From: Sulfuricella sp.
GTDB taxonomy: Bacteria > Pseudomonadota > Gammaproteobacteria > Burkholderiales > Sulfuricellaceae
Reading direction: 5' to 3'
NCBI GenBank assembly: GCA_030696235.1
Contig: JAUYSN010000210.1
Location: 1 to 7,707, forward strand
Length of the DNA: 7,707 bases
A program made the translations under genes and the position numbers. The notes under the pieces were generated by a model that did no database searches, was not told the origin of the DNA, and saw only the letters and a program-made list of their open reading frames with translations. This document shows positions 1 through 6,903 of this stretch, piece after piece. Position 1 is the stretch's first letter; each line of letters begins with the position of its first letter.

Positions 1-2
1 GC

Positions 3-1565
3 TCATCGGCTCCGGCGCCCCGGTTTTTGCATTTCTCTGGCCGTCATTAGCTTGCCCGCGATCCAGTTTGCCGCCAGCAGCAGCCCAAGCAACCCGAGCA
101 CCGGGAAATTTCCGAACCGTACATACGGCGTCGCCCCCGCAAAACCCTGAGCCTCGCCCTCCAGCCGGGTGGCGGTGAATTCCGGCGCGCGCTTCAGCAC
201 TTCGCCGCGCTGGTTGATGATGGCGGTGATGCCGGTATTGGTGGCACGCAGCATGTAGCGGCCGGCTTCCAGCGCGCGCATCTGGGAAATCTGGAGGTGC
301 TGCCAGGGCGCGATGGTATCGCCGAACCAGGCGTCGTTGCTGACATTCACCAGGAGCGATGCGGCCGGGAGCTGGTTGATCAGTTCCTCGCCGAACACGT
401 CCTCGTAGCAAATCGCCATCGCCACCTTCTGGCCGGCCACCTGCAGTGGCGGCTGGATGGTCTCGCCGCGCGAGAAGTCCGACAGCGGGATATGAAGTAC
501 ACGAACAACCCAGCCGAACAGCGGCTTGAACGGGATGAATTCGCCGAACGGTACCAGATGGACTTTGCGGTAAACCTGCATCGGCGAACTGCCGAAACTC
601 AGCACGCTGTTGAAATACTCCCCGTTCTCGGTGTACTCGGGCACCCCCACCAGCACGTCGCCGCCCCGCTCGCGCGCACGCCCGGACAGCATCTCCAGGT
701 AGCTCAACGGCAGGTTGTGCAGCAACATCGGTAGCGCCGTTTCCGGCAGCACGATCAGGCGCCCGGAGCTCGCCAGCGTCATCGCCATGTAAGTGTCGAG
801 CGTGCTCCTGGCCTTGTCCTCGCGCCACTTCATCTCCTGCGGAATGTTGCCCTGCAGCAGGCTGACAGAAACCGGCGCGCCCAGCGGCCTGACCCATTCG
901 ACCTGCTTCAGGGCAAACCCCGCCACAGCCAGCGCCAGGATGATCACCATCGGAAAAACCGTGCCCGCCCTGCCGCGTCGGCGCAGCCGGACATCCGCCA
1001 AGAGCGCCAGCGCACCGGCACACAAGGCTGAGGCAAGCGACACCCCGTACACCCCGGATAGCGGCGCAAAGCCCGCCAGCGGGCTGGCTACCGCCTGCGA
1101 GTAGCCCAGCGCCAGCCAGGGAAAGCCGGTGAAAAGCCAGCCCCTGATCCATTCCATCAGCACCCACAACGCCGGAATCAGCAACAGGGCACGCCGCCGG
1201 GTCAGACCGCCGGGACCGGCCTGGAGCAAACCCGCCACGGCAGGGAACAGGGACAGCACCAGGCAGAACAAAAAGGTGGCGACCACCGCGAGGGAAGTCG
1301 GCATGCCGCCGAACTCGTGGATGCTCACATACACCCAGCTCACCCCGGCGCCGAAGAAACCCAGTCCGAAGGCAAAACCGGTGTAGGCTGCGGCCATGCG
1401 CGACGAGGCACGCGACCACAGCAGCAACAGCGCCGCCAGCGTGAACAGCGGCAGGAAGAACAGAGTGTCCGGCGCGAAGCCGGAAACGGTGATCACCCCG
1501 ATCATCAGGCCGACAGCCATCTGGACCGGCAGTAAGCTGAAGAATGCAGCGGCGGGTTTCGTCAT
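3..1565 (-). CDS. lnt: Apolipoprotein N-acyltransferase
   Basis: Inner-membrane enzyme that transfers a fatty acyl chain from phospholipid to the N-terminal amino group of the diacylglyceryl cysteine of apolipoproteins, the last step of lipoprotein maturation. The 520-aa product has the family's usual size (about 510-520 aa). Hydrophobic segments fill roughly residues 10-220, and a last one lies at about 484-504. The nitrilase-type catalytic domain lies between. The expected triad is visible: E275 in LPETALP, K334 in YRKVHLVPFGEF, and C387 in AICYED. W247 in the EMKW motif and E342 in FGEF match further conserved positions. The start is an ATG with only a weak ribosome binding site; a perfect CCCCAAGGGG palindrome lies at 1579-1588 just upstream. 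The gene normally follows corC directly. Here it is cut off from corC by an oppositely oriented gene, so it should need its own promoter. The stop codon is inside the window, so the gene is complete. Confidence 0.97.
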   Translation of the reverse strand: MTKPAAAFFSLLPVQMAVGLMIGVITVSGFAPDTLFFLPLFTLAALLLLWSRASSRMAAAYTGFAFGLGFFGAGVSWVYVSIHEFGGMPTSLAVVATFLFCLVLSLFPAVAGLLQAGPGGLTRRRALLLIPALWVLMEWIRGWLFTGFPWLALGYSQAVASPLAGFAPLSGVYGVSLASALCAGALALLADVRLRRRGRAGTVFPMVIILALAVAGFALKQVEWVRPLGAPVSVSLLQGNIPQEMKWREDKARSTLDTYMAMTLASSGRLIVLPETALPMLLHNLPLSYLEMLSGRARERGGDVLVGVPEYTENGEYFNSVLSFGSSPMQVYRKVHLVPFGEFIPFKPLFGWVVRVLHIPLSDFSRGETIQPPLQVAGQKVAMAICYEDVFGEELINQLPAASLLVNVSNDAWFGDTIAPWQHLQISQMRALEAGRYMLRATNTGITAIINQRGEVLKRAPEFTATRLEGEAQGFAGATPYVRFGNFPVLGLLGLLLAANWIAGKLMTAREMQKPGRRSR

Positions 1566-1607
1566 CCTGGCAGCACGACCCCAAGGGGCGAATTTTTCTT
1601 GTTAAAA

Positions 1608-1636
1608 GGCATAAGTTGGCTGCGTTTACATGACAA
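1608..1636 (-). promoter_or_regulatory. Candidate sigma-70 promoter for lnt
   Basis: On the minus strand a TTGTCA hexamer (1636-1631, five of six matches to the -35 consensus) is followed after 17 nt by TATGCC (1613-1608, three of six matches to the -10). This would start transcription near 1601 and give a leader of about 36 nt before the lnt ATG. The -10 match is poor. The support is mainly spacing, plus the fact that lnt has lost its upstream operon partners and needs a promoter in this spacer. Confidence 0.3.
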
Positions 1637-1682
1637 GCAGGTGCGTCGGAAAACGCTGATTATCCTATAAAAAGCAGTTCAG

Positions 1683-1833
1683 CCACGGATTAACACGGAT
1701 TTACACAGATAATCAATGAGTTAGCACTCTCGTCCTGATCAACCTTTGGGTGAGAGGAAAATCATCGGCAATACATTGTTTCGCCTAGAGGCGCCTACTT
1801 TTGGTATCTGTGTTAATCCGTGTTTATCTGTGG
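1683..1833. repeat. Long inverted repeat with 10-nt iterated arms (lnt / DUF4202 spacer)
   Basis: Two 29-nt arms at 1683-1711 and 1805-1833 are reverse complements at 26 of 29 positions and enclose a 93-nt interior. Each arm is itself three tandem copies of a 10-nt unit, CAC(A/G)GAT followed by A/T-rich bases, starting every 10 nt. The interior shows no open reading frame and only a small palindrome (CGCCTAGAGGCG, 1782-1793). The element takes up the middle of the 398-nt gap between the divergent starts of lnt and the DUF4202 gene. The rest of the gap is an A/T-rich leader on each side, including a perfect TTGTTAACAA palindrome at 1901-1910. I saw no convincing promoter for the plus-strand gene. 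Similar 'CACGGATTAACACGG' strings are, to my knowledge, common dispersed repeats in proteobacterial genomes. Confidence 0.85.
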
Positions 1834-1963
1834 ATAAAAGAGGTTTTTAGGATTATACGTTGCAAAATGCTGGATCAGATATTTGCAGTATAAAAACTAC
1901 TTGTTAACAAAGCGCTGCGCCTTGTTTACCATAGCGACCTGATTCATTTTCAAGCGAGACACC

Positions 1964-2569
1964 ATGACCGCCGTATCCGACCGTTTCAAGGACGCAATTG
2001 CCCGCATCGACGCCGCCAACGCGGAAGATCCCAACAAGGAAATGTTCGAGGGCAAGGAATACCCCAAGGAACTGCTGTATTCAGAGCGCATGATGGCCTG
2101 GCTGCACAAGTTCGAACCCGACGCCTCCGAGGCGCTGCAACTGGCCGCCCGCGCCCAGCACATTTGCCGCTGGAAGATTCCGCGCAGCGAATACCCGATG
2201 AACCGCAAGGGCTACAACGATTGGCGCACCACCCTGGCGAAGTTCCATGGCGACACCACCGCCGGAATCATGAAGCAGGCAGGCTACGACGATGCGATGT
2301 GCGAGCGGGTCAAGGCGCTGCTACAGAAGGACCGCATCAAGCTGGACGACCCCGATGGCCAGACCCTGGAAGACGTGATCTGCCTGGTGTTCCTGGAATT
2401 TTATTTCGTTCCCTTCGCACCGCATTACACCGAGCCGAAGCTGATCAGCATCGTGCAGAAGACCTGGAAGAAGATGTCGGATCGCGGTCACGAGACAGCG
2501 CTTACGCTCGCCCCGCTCTGGCCCGCAGACTTGCTTGCGTCGGTACAAAAGGCGCTGGCAGGCGCGTAG
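1964..2569 (+). CDS. DUF4202 domain-containing protein
   Basis: The 201-aa product resembles the DUF4202 family (uncharacterised, bacterial and eukaryotic), recognised from the overall pattern: an N-terminal helix with RFKDAIARIDAAN, then YSERMMAWL, AARAQHICRWKIPR around residues 62-74, GYNDWR at 84-88, and LEDVICLVFLE at 135-145. It appears soluble, with no signal peptide or membrane segment, and looks largely helical. The spacing of H66, the following basic-aromatic helix and the acidic E136-D137 helix is loosely like an HD-type metal-binding fold, but that is my inference and is weak. The ATG start has only a modest GCGAGA ribosome binding site. It is the only plus-strand gene in the window and sits between corC and lnt, which are normally adjacent. 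Its length agrees with a complete single-domain protein. No biochemical function can be assigned. Confidence 0.88.
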   Translation: MTAVSDRFKDAIARIDAANAEDPNKEMFEGKEYPKELLYSERMMAWLHKFEPDASEALQLAARAQHICRWKIPRSEYPMNRKGYNDWRTTLAKFHGDTTAGIMKQAGYDDAMCERVKALLQKDRIKLDDPDGQTLEDVICLVFLEFYFVPFAPHYTEPKLISIVQKTWKKMSDRGHETALTLAPLWPADLLASVQKALAGA

Positions 2570-2586
2570 GGAGTTTTTTCCGTATC

Positions 2587-2636
2587 GTAGGGTGCGTCCC
2601 ACGCACCGAGGTAACGGTGCGCATGGCGCACCCTAC
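2587..2636. repeat. REP-like doublet (two inverted GTAG-headed hairpins)
   Basis: Two short hairpins face each other. On the plus strand GTAG (2587-2590) is followed by GGTGCGT-CCC-ACGCACC (2591-2607), a 7-bp perfect stem. On the minus strand GTAG (2636-2633) is followed by GGTGCGC-CAT-GCGCACC (2632-2616), also 7 bp. Eight nucleotides separate them. The outer ends also pair perfectly over 11 bp (2586-2596 with 2627-2637), so one long cruciform is an alternative fold. A GTAG head plus a stem-loop in inverted pairs is the hallmark of REP/BIME elements mobilised by RAYT transposases. The element lies in the 91-nt gap between the convergent ends of the DUF4202 gene and corC, and could act as a bidirectional terminator or mRNA-end stabiliser. 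Confidence 0.8.
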
Positions 2637-2660
2637 GTCTACTTTTTCATCAGCGACAAA

Positions 2661-3503
2661 TCACTCGACTTCGGTTTCCTCTGCTGCCGTTTTTTCCACC
2701 AGCAGGGTGTAAAGACGACGGCTGTCGGCGCGCAGCACGCTGAACTTCAGGCCGTCGAAAACCACGTGTTCGCCGCGCTTGGGCATACGGCCGAACTTGC
2801 TGACCACCAGCCCGCCCACGGTATCGTAGTCCTCGTCGCTGAATTCCGTTCCCATCACCTCGTTGAAATCCGCGATCTCGGCCTGCGCCTTGACGCGGAA
2901 ACGGCCGTCCGGCACGCGGATGATGTTGTCTTCCTGTTCGTCGTAGTCGTATTCGTCCTCGATCTCGCCGACAATCTGCTCCAGCACGTCCTCGATGGTG
3001 ACGATGCCGGCCACGCCGCCGTATTCGTCCACCACGATGGCGATGTGGTTGCGGTTGCTGCGGAATTCCTTGAGCAGCACGTTGAGCCGCTTCGATTCGG
3101 GGATGAACACCGCCGGGCGCAGCATATCGCGAACGTTGAATTCCTGGCCGGCATAGTAGCGCAGCAGGTCTTTCGCCAGCAGAATGCCGATAACGTCGTC
3201 CTTGTCCTTGTCGATTACTGGGAAGCGCGAGTGCGCGGTCTCGATCACGAAGGGGATGAATTTTTCCGGTGCATCGGCGATGTCCACCACGTCCATCTGG
3301 GCGCGCGGAATCATGACGTCGCGCACCTGCATCTCGGAAACCTGGAGCACCCCTTCGATCATGGCCAGAGCATCCGCATCCAGCAGGTTGCGCTCGTAGG
3401 AGGAATGCAGCAGTTCGACCAGTTGTTCGCGGTCTTCCGGCTCCCGCAACAGGAGCGTGCTTAATCGTTCAAACCAGGTTGGTTTCGCAGGTTCGTCATT
3501 CAT
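2661..3503 (-). CDS. corC: CorC/HlyC-family CBS-domain protein (YbeX)
   Basis: Member of the CorC/YbeX family, linked in enterics to Mg2+/Co2+ efflux through CorA and, more recently, to ribosome metabolism. The 280-aa form is the short cytosolic type without the N-terminal DUF21 membrane domain. Two CBS domains lie at about 60-118 (opening with RDVMIPRAQM) and 125-183 (containing VVDEYGGVAGIVTIEDVLEQIVGEIEDE). A C-terminal CorC_HlyC domain spans about 195-272 with the typical DYDTVGGLV. I chose the ATG at 3503. A TTG three codons upstream (3512) overlaps the ybeY stop, and a ribosome binding site AAAGGA lies 12 nt before the ATG but only 3 nt before the TTG. Either way the gene is tightly coupled to ybeY (5-nt gap from the ATG, 4-nt overlap from the TTG). 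It is the last gene of the miaB-phoH-ybeY-corC unit. Confidence 0.95.
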   Translation of the reverse strand: MNDEPAKPTWFERLSTLLLREPEDREQLVELLHSSYERNLLDADALAMIEGVLQVSEMQVRDVMIPRAQMDVVDIADAPEKFIPFVIETAHSRFPVIDKDKDDVIGILLAKDLLRYYAGQEFNVRDMLRPAVFIPESKRLNVLLKEFRSNRNHIAIVVDEYGGVAGIVTIEDVLEQIVGEIEDEYDYDEQEDNIIRVPDGRFRVKAQAEIADFNEVMGTEFSDEDYDTVGGLVVSKFGRMPKRGEHVVFDGLKFSVLRADSRRLYTLLVEKTAAEETEVE

Positions 3504-3508
3504 GTTTT

Positions 3509-3991
3509 TCAAATATCCTTTGTTTCTTCTTGGTATGGGTCAGCATAACCCAGCTTTGTGACAATCTGGATTTCCAGGGCTTCCATCTGTCGCGCCTGTT
3601 CGTCGCTTTCATGGTCGTAGCCCTGCAGGTGCAGCACACCGTGGACAGTCAAGTGCGCATAGTGCGCTTCGATGGGCTTCTCCTGCTGCAAAGCCTCGCG
3701 GGCAACCACCGGGGCGCACAACACGATATCGCCAGCCAGCGGCAACTCCGCGCCGGTAAATTCGTCATTGTATACAAAGGTTAGCACATTGGTCGCGTAG
3801 TCCTTGCTGCGGTAATCGCGGTTGAGCGCCCGGCCTTCCTCCTCGTCGACGATGCGCAGCGCGATCTCGGCATCCTGGCACAACGCCGCCTTCACCCAAC
3901 GGCGAAACTGGGCACGAGTCGGCGCATCGTCCGGTTTCGCTGCATATTGCACTGAAAGACTGAGTGCTGATGGTGAGGGTTTTCGGGTCAT
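3509..3991 (-). CDS. ybeY: Endoribonuclease YbeY (16S rRNA maturation)
   Basis: Zinc-dependent single-strand endoribonuclease involved in 16S rRNA 3'-end processing and ribosome quality control. The metal-binding H-x3-H-x5-H motif is visible as HGVLHLQGYDH (H117, H121, H127). The substrate-channel arginine lies in DYRSKDYATNVLTF (R61), and AGDIVLCAPVV follows the family pattern. The 160-aa length is normal. The reading frame stays open upstream to an ATG at 4117, but that extension translates the left arm and interior of an inverted repeat and has no family similarity, so I chose the ATG at 3991. The ribosome binding site is weak (GAG only). In enterics ybeY directly follows ybeZ (phoH); here about 226 nt separate them. 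The gene ends within 5 nt of the corC ATG. Confidence 0.95.
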   Translation of the reverse strand: MTRKPSPSALSLSVQYAAKPDDAPTRAQFRRWVKAALCQDAEIALRIVDEEEGRALNRDYRSKDYATNVLTFVYNDEFTGAELPLAGDIVLCAPVVAREALQQEKPIEAHYAHLTVHGVLHLQGYDHESDEQARQMEALEIQIVTKLGYADPYQEETKDI

Positions 3992-4028
3992 GTGAACTCG
4001 GAACTCATTCCAGTTTTCATTCAATCTA

Positions 4029-4058
4029 ATAATAAACCGCAAAAATCTTTCACCGCAA
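4029..4058 (-). promoter_or_regulatory. Candidate promoter for ybeY-corC overlapping a repeat arm
   Basis: On the minus strand TATTAT (4034-4029, five of six matches to the -10) lies 18 nt downstream of TTGCGG (4058-4053), which keeps only the TTG of the -35 consensus. The -35 would be supplied by the outer end of the left arm of the inverted repeat. Such a promoter would start near 4022 and compensate for the break between phoH and ybeY. The evidence is a weak motif match only. Confidence 0.25.
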
Positions 4059-4190
4059 AGGACGCAAAGGTTCGCAAAGGAAACGGGGTAGGCAGGGATG
4101 GGCGACCTGTCGCCCAACTCGCAAAAGCAATAAGGCTGGCATGTCTGGGGGTTTGGGACTCCCTTCGCGAACCTTTGCGTCCTTTGCGGT
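4052..4190. repeat. Long inverted repeat with iterated arms (phoH / ybeY spacer)
   Basis: Two 30-nt arms at 4052-4081 and 4161-4190 are reverse complements at 28 of 30 positions and enclose a 79-nt interior. Each arm contains three copies of the core CGCAAAGG (a G replaces one A in the right arm's third copy), spaced 9 and 10 nt apart. The interior contains a perfect 6-bp hairpin, GGGCGA-CCTG-TCGCCC (4100-4115). The element fills most of the gap between the phoH stop (4218) and the ybeY ATG (3991). Open frames across it on both strands are repeat-derived and not considered genes. Strings such as 'ACCGCAAAGGACGCAAAGG' are, to my knowledge, dispersed repeats in many proteobacterial genomes. Confidence 0.87.
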
Positions 4191-4217
4191 TAGCGCTCTT
4201 TTGATCGAGAAATAACA

Positions 4218-5174
4218 TCAACACTGTTTCTCGCGCTGTTCATAAGCGTTGACGATCTTCTGCACCAGCGGGTGGCGCACCACATCCTCGGCCAGAAAGA
4301 AAGTAAAGGCGATGCCGCTGACCTTTTCCAGCACTTGCTGGGCATCCACCAAACCGCTCTTCTGGCCGCGCGCCAGATCCACCTGGGTCACGTCGCCGGT
4401 AATCACGGCCTTGGCGCCGAAGCCGATGCGGGTGAGGAACATCATCATCTGCTCCGGCGTGGTGTTCTGCGCCTCGTCCAGGATGATGAAGGAATGGTTC
4501 AGGGTGCGTCCGCGCATGTAGGCCAGCGGGGCGATCTCGATCGCGCCGCGCTCGAACAGCTTGCCCACCTTGTCGAAGCCCATCAGATCGTAGAGCGCGT
4601 CATACAGGGGGCGCAGATAGGGGTCCACCTTCTGGGCCAGATCGCCGGGCAGGAAGCCGAGCCGCTCGCCCGCCTCCACCGCCGGGCGCACCAGCACGAT
4701 GCGTTTCACCAGATCACGCTCGAGGGCGTCCACCGCGCTGGCCACCGCAAGATAAGTCTTGCCGGTGCCGGCCGGACCGATGCCGAAGGTGATGTCGTGC
4801 TCCTGGATCTTGCACAGATACACGTTCTGGCGCGGGGTACGGCCGTGCAAGTCGCTTTTGCGCGTCATCAGCACCGGCATGGCGACGCCTTCCTGCACAT
4901 CGTGGTTCGCGTTCGCCACCTCGATCAGGCCGAGCTGGACATCCTCGACAGAAAGATGGGTACGGGAACGCTCGTAAAAATTTTTCAGCGCATCCACGGC
5001 CAGACGCGCCTGGCGCTGGTCTCCATGCACTGAAAAGTGCTCACCACGACGGGAAATGGTCACGTCGAGAGCGGTGGCGATCTGCTTCAGATTTTCATCC
5101 AGCGCGCCGCACAGGTTGGCGAGGCGGGCATTGTCCGCAGGGGCAAAAGAAATATCGAGGGATTTTGGAGTCAC
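4218..5174 (-). CDS. ybeZ: PhoH-family ATPase (YbeZ-like)
   Basis: PhoH/YbeZ-type P-loop NTPase. Family members are RNA-associated ATPases or helicases, and YbeZ is reported to bind YbeY, encoded next in this cluster. The 318-aa protein has an N-terminal KH-like nucleic-acid-binding part (about 5-70). The core ATPase follows with Walker A GPAGTGKT (133-140), Walker B FIILDEAQ (229-236), the TGD motif (259-261) and the C-terminal arginine in VVRHP (R300). The start is GTG at 5174. Its AAGG ribosome binding site overlaps the miaB stop (TAAGG) and the gap is only 10 nt, so translation is probably coupled to miaB. An in-frame ATG is absent near this point, and the N-terminus TPKSLDISF fits the family. 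A 7-bp inverted repeat (4206-4212 with 4227-4233) spans the stop codon but lacks the look of a terminator. Confidence 0.95.
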   Translation of the reverse strand: MTPKSLDISFAPADNARLANLCGALDENLKQIATALDVTISRRGEHFSVHGDQRQARLAVDALKNFYERSRTHLSVEDVQLGLIEVANANHDVQEGVAMPVLMTRKSDLHGRTPRQNVYLCKIQEHDITFGIGPAGTGKTYLAVASAVDALERDLVKRIVLVRPAVEAGERLGFLPGDLAQKVDPYLRPLYDALYDLMGFDKVGKLFERGAIEIAPLAYMRGRTLNHSFIILDEAQNTTPEQMMMFLTRIGFGAKAVITGDVTQVDLARGQKSGLVDAQQVLEKVSGIAFTFFLAEDVVRHPLVQKIVNAYEQREKQC

Positions 5175-5184
5175 GGGAGCAGCC

Positions 5185-6516
5185 TTATTCGAGCACGACG
5201 ATCTCGCCGCGCAAAGTATGGGTGGAAACTGCAGTGATGGTGACGTTGACGAACTGCCCGATGAGGCGCGGATTGGCCTTGAAATTGGCCACCCGGTTGT
5301 TGTCGGTGCGCCCCATCAGTTCGGAATCGTCCTTTCTGGAAACCCCTTCCACCAGGATGCGCTGCACCGAGCCGACCATTTTCTGGTTGACGATCTGTTC
5401 CTGCTCATCGATTTTTTTCTGCAGCTGCCGCAGCCGCTCCTGCTTCACTTCGAGCGGCGTGTCATCGACCAGCTCCGCAGCCGGCGTGCCGGGGCGCGGA
5501 CTGAAAATGAAGCTGTAGCCCATATCGAAGCCGACATCCTCGATCAGCTTCAGGGTCGCCTCGAAATCGGCATCGGTTTCGCCGGGAAAGCCGACGATGA
5601 AATCCGAGGAAAGCGAAATGTCCGGCCGCACTGCGCGCAAGCGTCGCACCAGGGACTTGTATTCGAGCGCGGTGTAGCCGCGCTTCATTGCCGCCAGCAC
5701 CCGGTCCGAGCCGCTCTGAACCGGCAGGTGCAGGCCGCTGGCCAGCTTGGGCACTTCGGCGAAGACATCGATGATGCGCTGGGATAACTCGACCGGATGG
5801 GAGGTGGTGAAGCGCAGACGCTCGATACCCGGCACCTCGGCCAGATAATGCAGCAGATCCGCCAGATCGGCGGTTTCTCCGTCGTGCATGGCTCCGCGGT
5901 AAGCGTTGACGTTCTGCCCGAGCAGGGTGACTTCCTTCACCCCCTGCCCGGCCAGTTGCGCCACCTCGGCTATCACGTCGTCGAAAGGGCGGGACACTTC
6001 GTCGCCCCGCGTATAGGGCACGATGCAGTAAGTGCAGAACTTGCCGCAGCCTTCCACCACCGAGACGAATGCGGTCGCGCCATCCACCTTGGCCGCCGGC
6101 ATGTGGTCGAATTTTTCGATTTCCGGGAAAGACACATCCACCTGGGGTTGCCCGCTCTTGCGCCGGGCATCGATCATCTGCGGCAAGCGGTGCAGGGTCT
6201 GCGGGCCGAACACCAGATCCACGTAGGGCGCGCGGCTGACGATGGCGCTGCCTTCCTGGCTCGCCACGCAGCCGCCGACAGCAATCAGCAAATCGGGGTT
6301 GTTCTGCTTCAGGGGCCGCCACCGGCCCAGCTGGTGAAAAACCTTCTCCTGCGCCCTCTCCCGCACCGAGCAGGTATTCAGCAGGATAACGTCGGCATCC
6401 TCGACGCGCAGCGTGATTTCCATGCCCTGAGAGGCATTGAGCACGTCAGCCATCTTCGCCGAGTCATACTCGTTCATCTGGCAACCGAAGGTTTTAATGA
6501 AAAGCTTTTTTGCCAC
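5185..6516 (-). CDS. miaB: tRNA-2-methylthio-N6-dimethylallyladenosine synthase
   Basis: Radical-SAM methylthiotransferase that converts i6A37 to ms2i6A37 in tRNAs reading codons that begin with U. The 443-aa product shows all three parts. The N-terminal UPF0004 domain has cysteines C12 ([11 protein letters not shown]), C49 ([15 protein letters not shown]) and C83 (GGCVASQEG) for the auxiliary iron-sulfur cluster. The radical-SAM core has C157-x3-C161-x2-C164 in [16 protein letters not shown], followed by [12 protein letters not shown] and the FSPRPGTPA motif. A C-terminal TRAM domain covers about 380-441. The start is GTG at 6516, giving [15 protein letters not shown] as usual for the family. 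An AGG ribosome binding site sits about 8 nt upstream and overlaps the stop of the preceding small gene, 9 nt away. It heads the conserved miaB-phoH-ybeY-corC group. Confidence 0.98.
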   Translation of the reverse strand: MAKKLFIKTFGCQMNEYDSAKMADVLNASQGMEITLRVEDADVILLNTCSVRERAQEKVFHQLGRWRPLKQNNPDLLIAVGGCVASQEGSAIVSRAPYVDLVFGPQTLHRLPQMIDARRKSGQPQVDVSFPEIEKFDHMPAAKVDGATAFVSVVEGCGKFCTYCIVPYTRGDEVSRPFDDVIAEVAQLAGQGVKEVTLLGQNVNAYRGAMHDGETADLADLLHYLAEVPGIERLRFTTSHPVELSQRIIDVFAEVPKLASGLHLPVQSGSDRVLAAMKRGYTALEYKSLVRRLRAVRPDISLSSDFIVGFPGETDADFEATLKLIEDVGFDMGYSFIFSPRPGTPAAELVDDTPLEVKQERLRQLQKKIDEQEQIVNQKMVGSVQRILVEGVSRKDDSELMGRTDNNRVANFKANPRLIGQFVNVTITAVSTHTLRGEIVVLE

Positions 6517-6525
6517 GAGGAAAAC

Positions 6526-6828
6526 CTAACGGTTCATCCCCGCTTGTTCTTCAGGGGTGGGCAGCCACATCTGGATCAGCAAGCCGCCCGGATCGAGCTG
6601 ATAGAACACTTTGGCGCTTTGTGGCAGTTGGTTGGGGACAATGATGCGATTGAACGTATCGTAAACACGCGCGCCGGGCGCCAGCCGGTAGATTTCTCCA
6701 CCGATCTTCACTTCCGGGTAGTTATGGCCGTTGATCTGCCCGACTTGCGCGTTTTGCGGCAAGAACCTGCCGGCATGAGCTGCCAGGGCGAACAACATGA
6801 GGAAAAGAAATAAAAAATGCTTCAGCAT
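6526..6828 (-). CDS. Small predicted secreted protein of unknown function
   Basis: A 100-aa product that I recognise only as a conserved hypothetical type. Residues 1-19 form a typical signal peptide: K3, a hydrophobic core FLFLFLMLFALA, and an AHA-G cleavage site. The mature part (about 81 aa, no cysteines) contains GRFLPQNAQVGQI, a YPEVKIGGEIYRLAPGARVYD stretch and RIIVPNQLP, and looks like a small beta-rich periplasmic domain. The frame is open further upstream to 6930, but that part translates the tRNA gene, so I chose the ATG at 6828 that begins the signal peptide. There is no clear ribosome binding site. The stop lies 9 nt before the miaB GTG, and the tRNA-Met 3' end is 75 nt upstream with no visible terminator. 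It may therefore be transcribed by read-through from the tRNA promoter and share an mRNA with miaB. No function can be given. Confidence 0.82.
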   Translation of the reverse strand: MLKHFLFLFLMLFALAAHAGRFLPQNAQVGQINGHNYPEVKIGGEIYRLAPGARVYDTFNRIIVPNQLPQSAKVFYQLDPGGLLIQMWLPTPEEQAGMNR

Positions 6829-6903
6829 AAACACACGATAGCACACAACCAAACTGGGGTCTCGGCGGATTGATGGTTGCTGCCAGGTTGCATGAGAGGA
6901 AAG

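Noticed and set aside
1667..1840. ATAAAAG-like strings on both sides of the first inverted repeat as a target-site duplication
   Set aside because: They are not directly adjacent to the left arm, differ in the length of the A run, and are low-complexity.
1860..1894. TTGCAA ... TATAAA as a promoter for the DUF4202 gene
   Set aside because: The spacing is about 23 nt, too long for a sigma-70 promoter, and no better pair was found.
2164..2712. Overlapping plus-strand frame of 182 codons in the DUF4202 region
   Set aside because: Arginine/glycine-rich out-of-frame shadow of the DUF4202 gene that also runs across the REP doublet.
2535..3464. Long plus-strand open frame (309 codons) opposite corC
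   Set aside because: Histidine- and valine-rich antisense shadow of corC; the minus-strand frame has clear CBS motifs. The same holds for the long plus-strand frames opposite phoH (4272-5033) and miaB (5056-5787, 5797-6813).
1682..4190. The repeats as a CRISPR array
   Set aside because: The units are only about 10 nt, contiguous and arranged as inverted arms; there are no regular unique spacers and no cas genes.
3992..4224. Open frames on both strands across the phoH-ybeY spacer (about 67-70 codons) and the upstream extension of ybeY to 4117
   Set aside because: They translate the inverted repeat arms and interior, show no family pattern, and mirror each other because of the repeat symmetry.
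4206..4233. 7-bp inverted repeat CGAGAAA/TTTCTCG around the phoH stop as a terminator
   Set aside because: A/T-rich stem, 14-nt loop and no T-tract afterwards; not a convincing intrinsic terminator.
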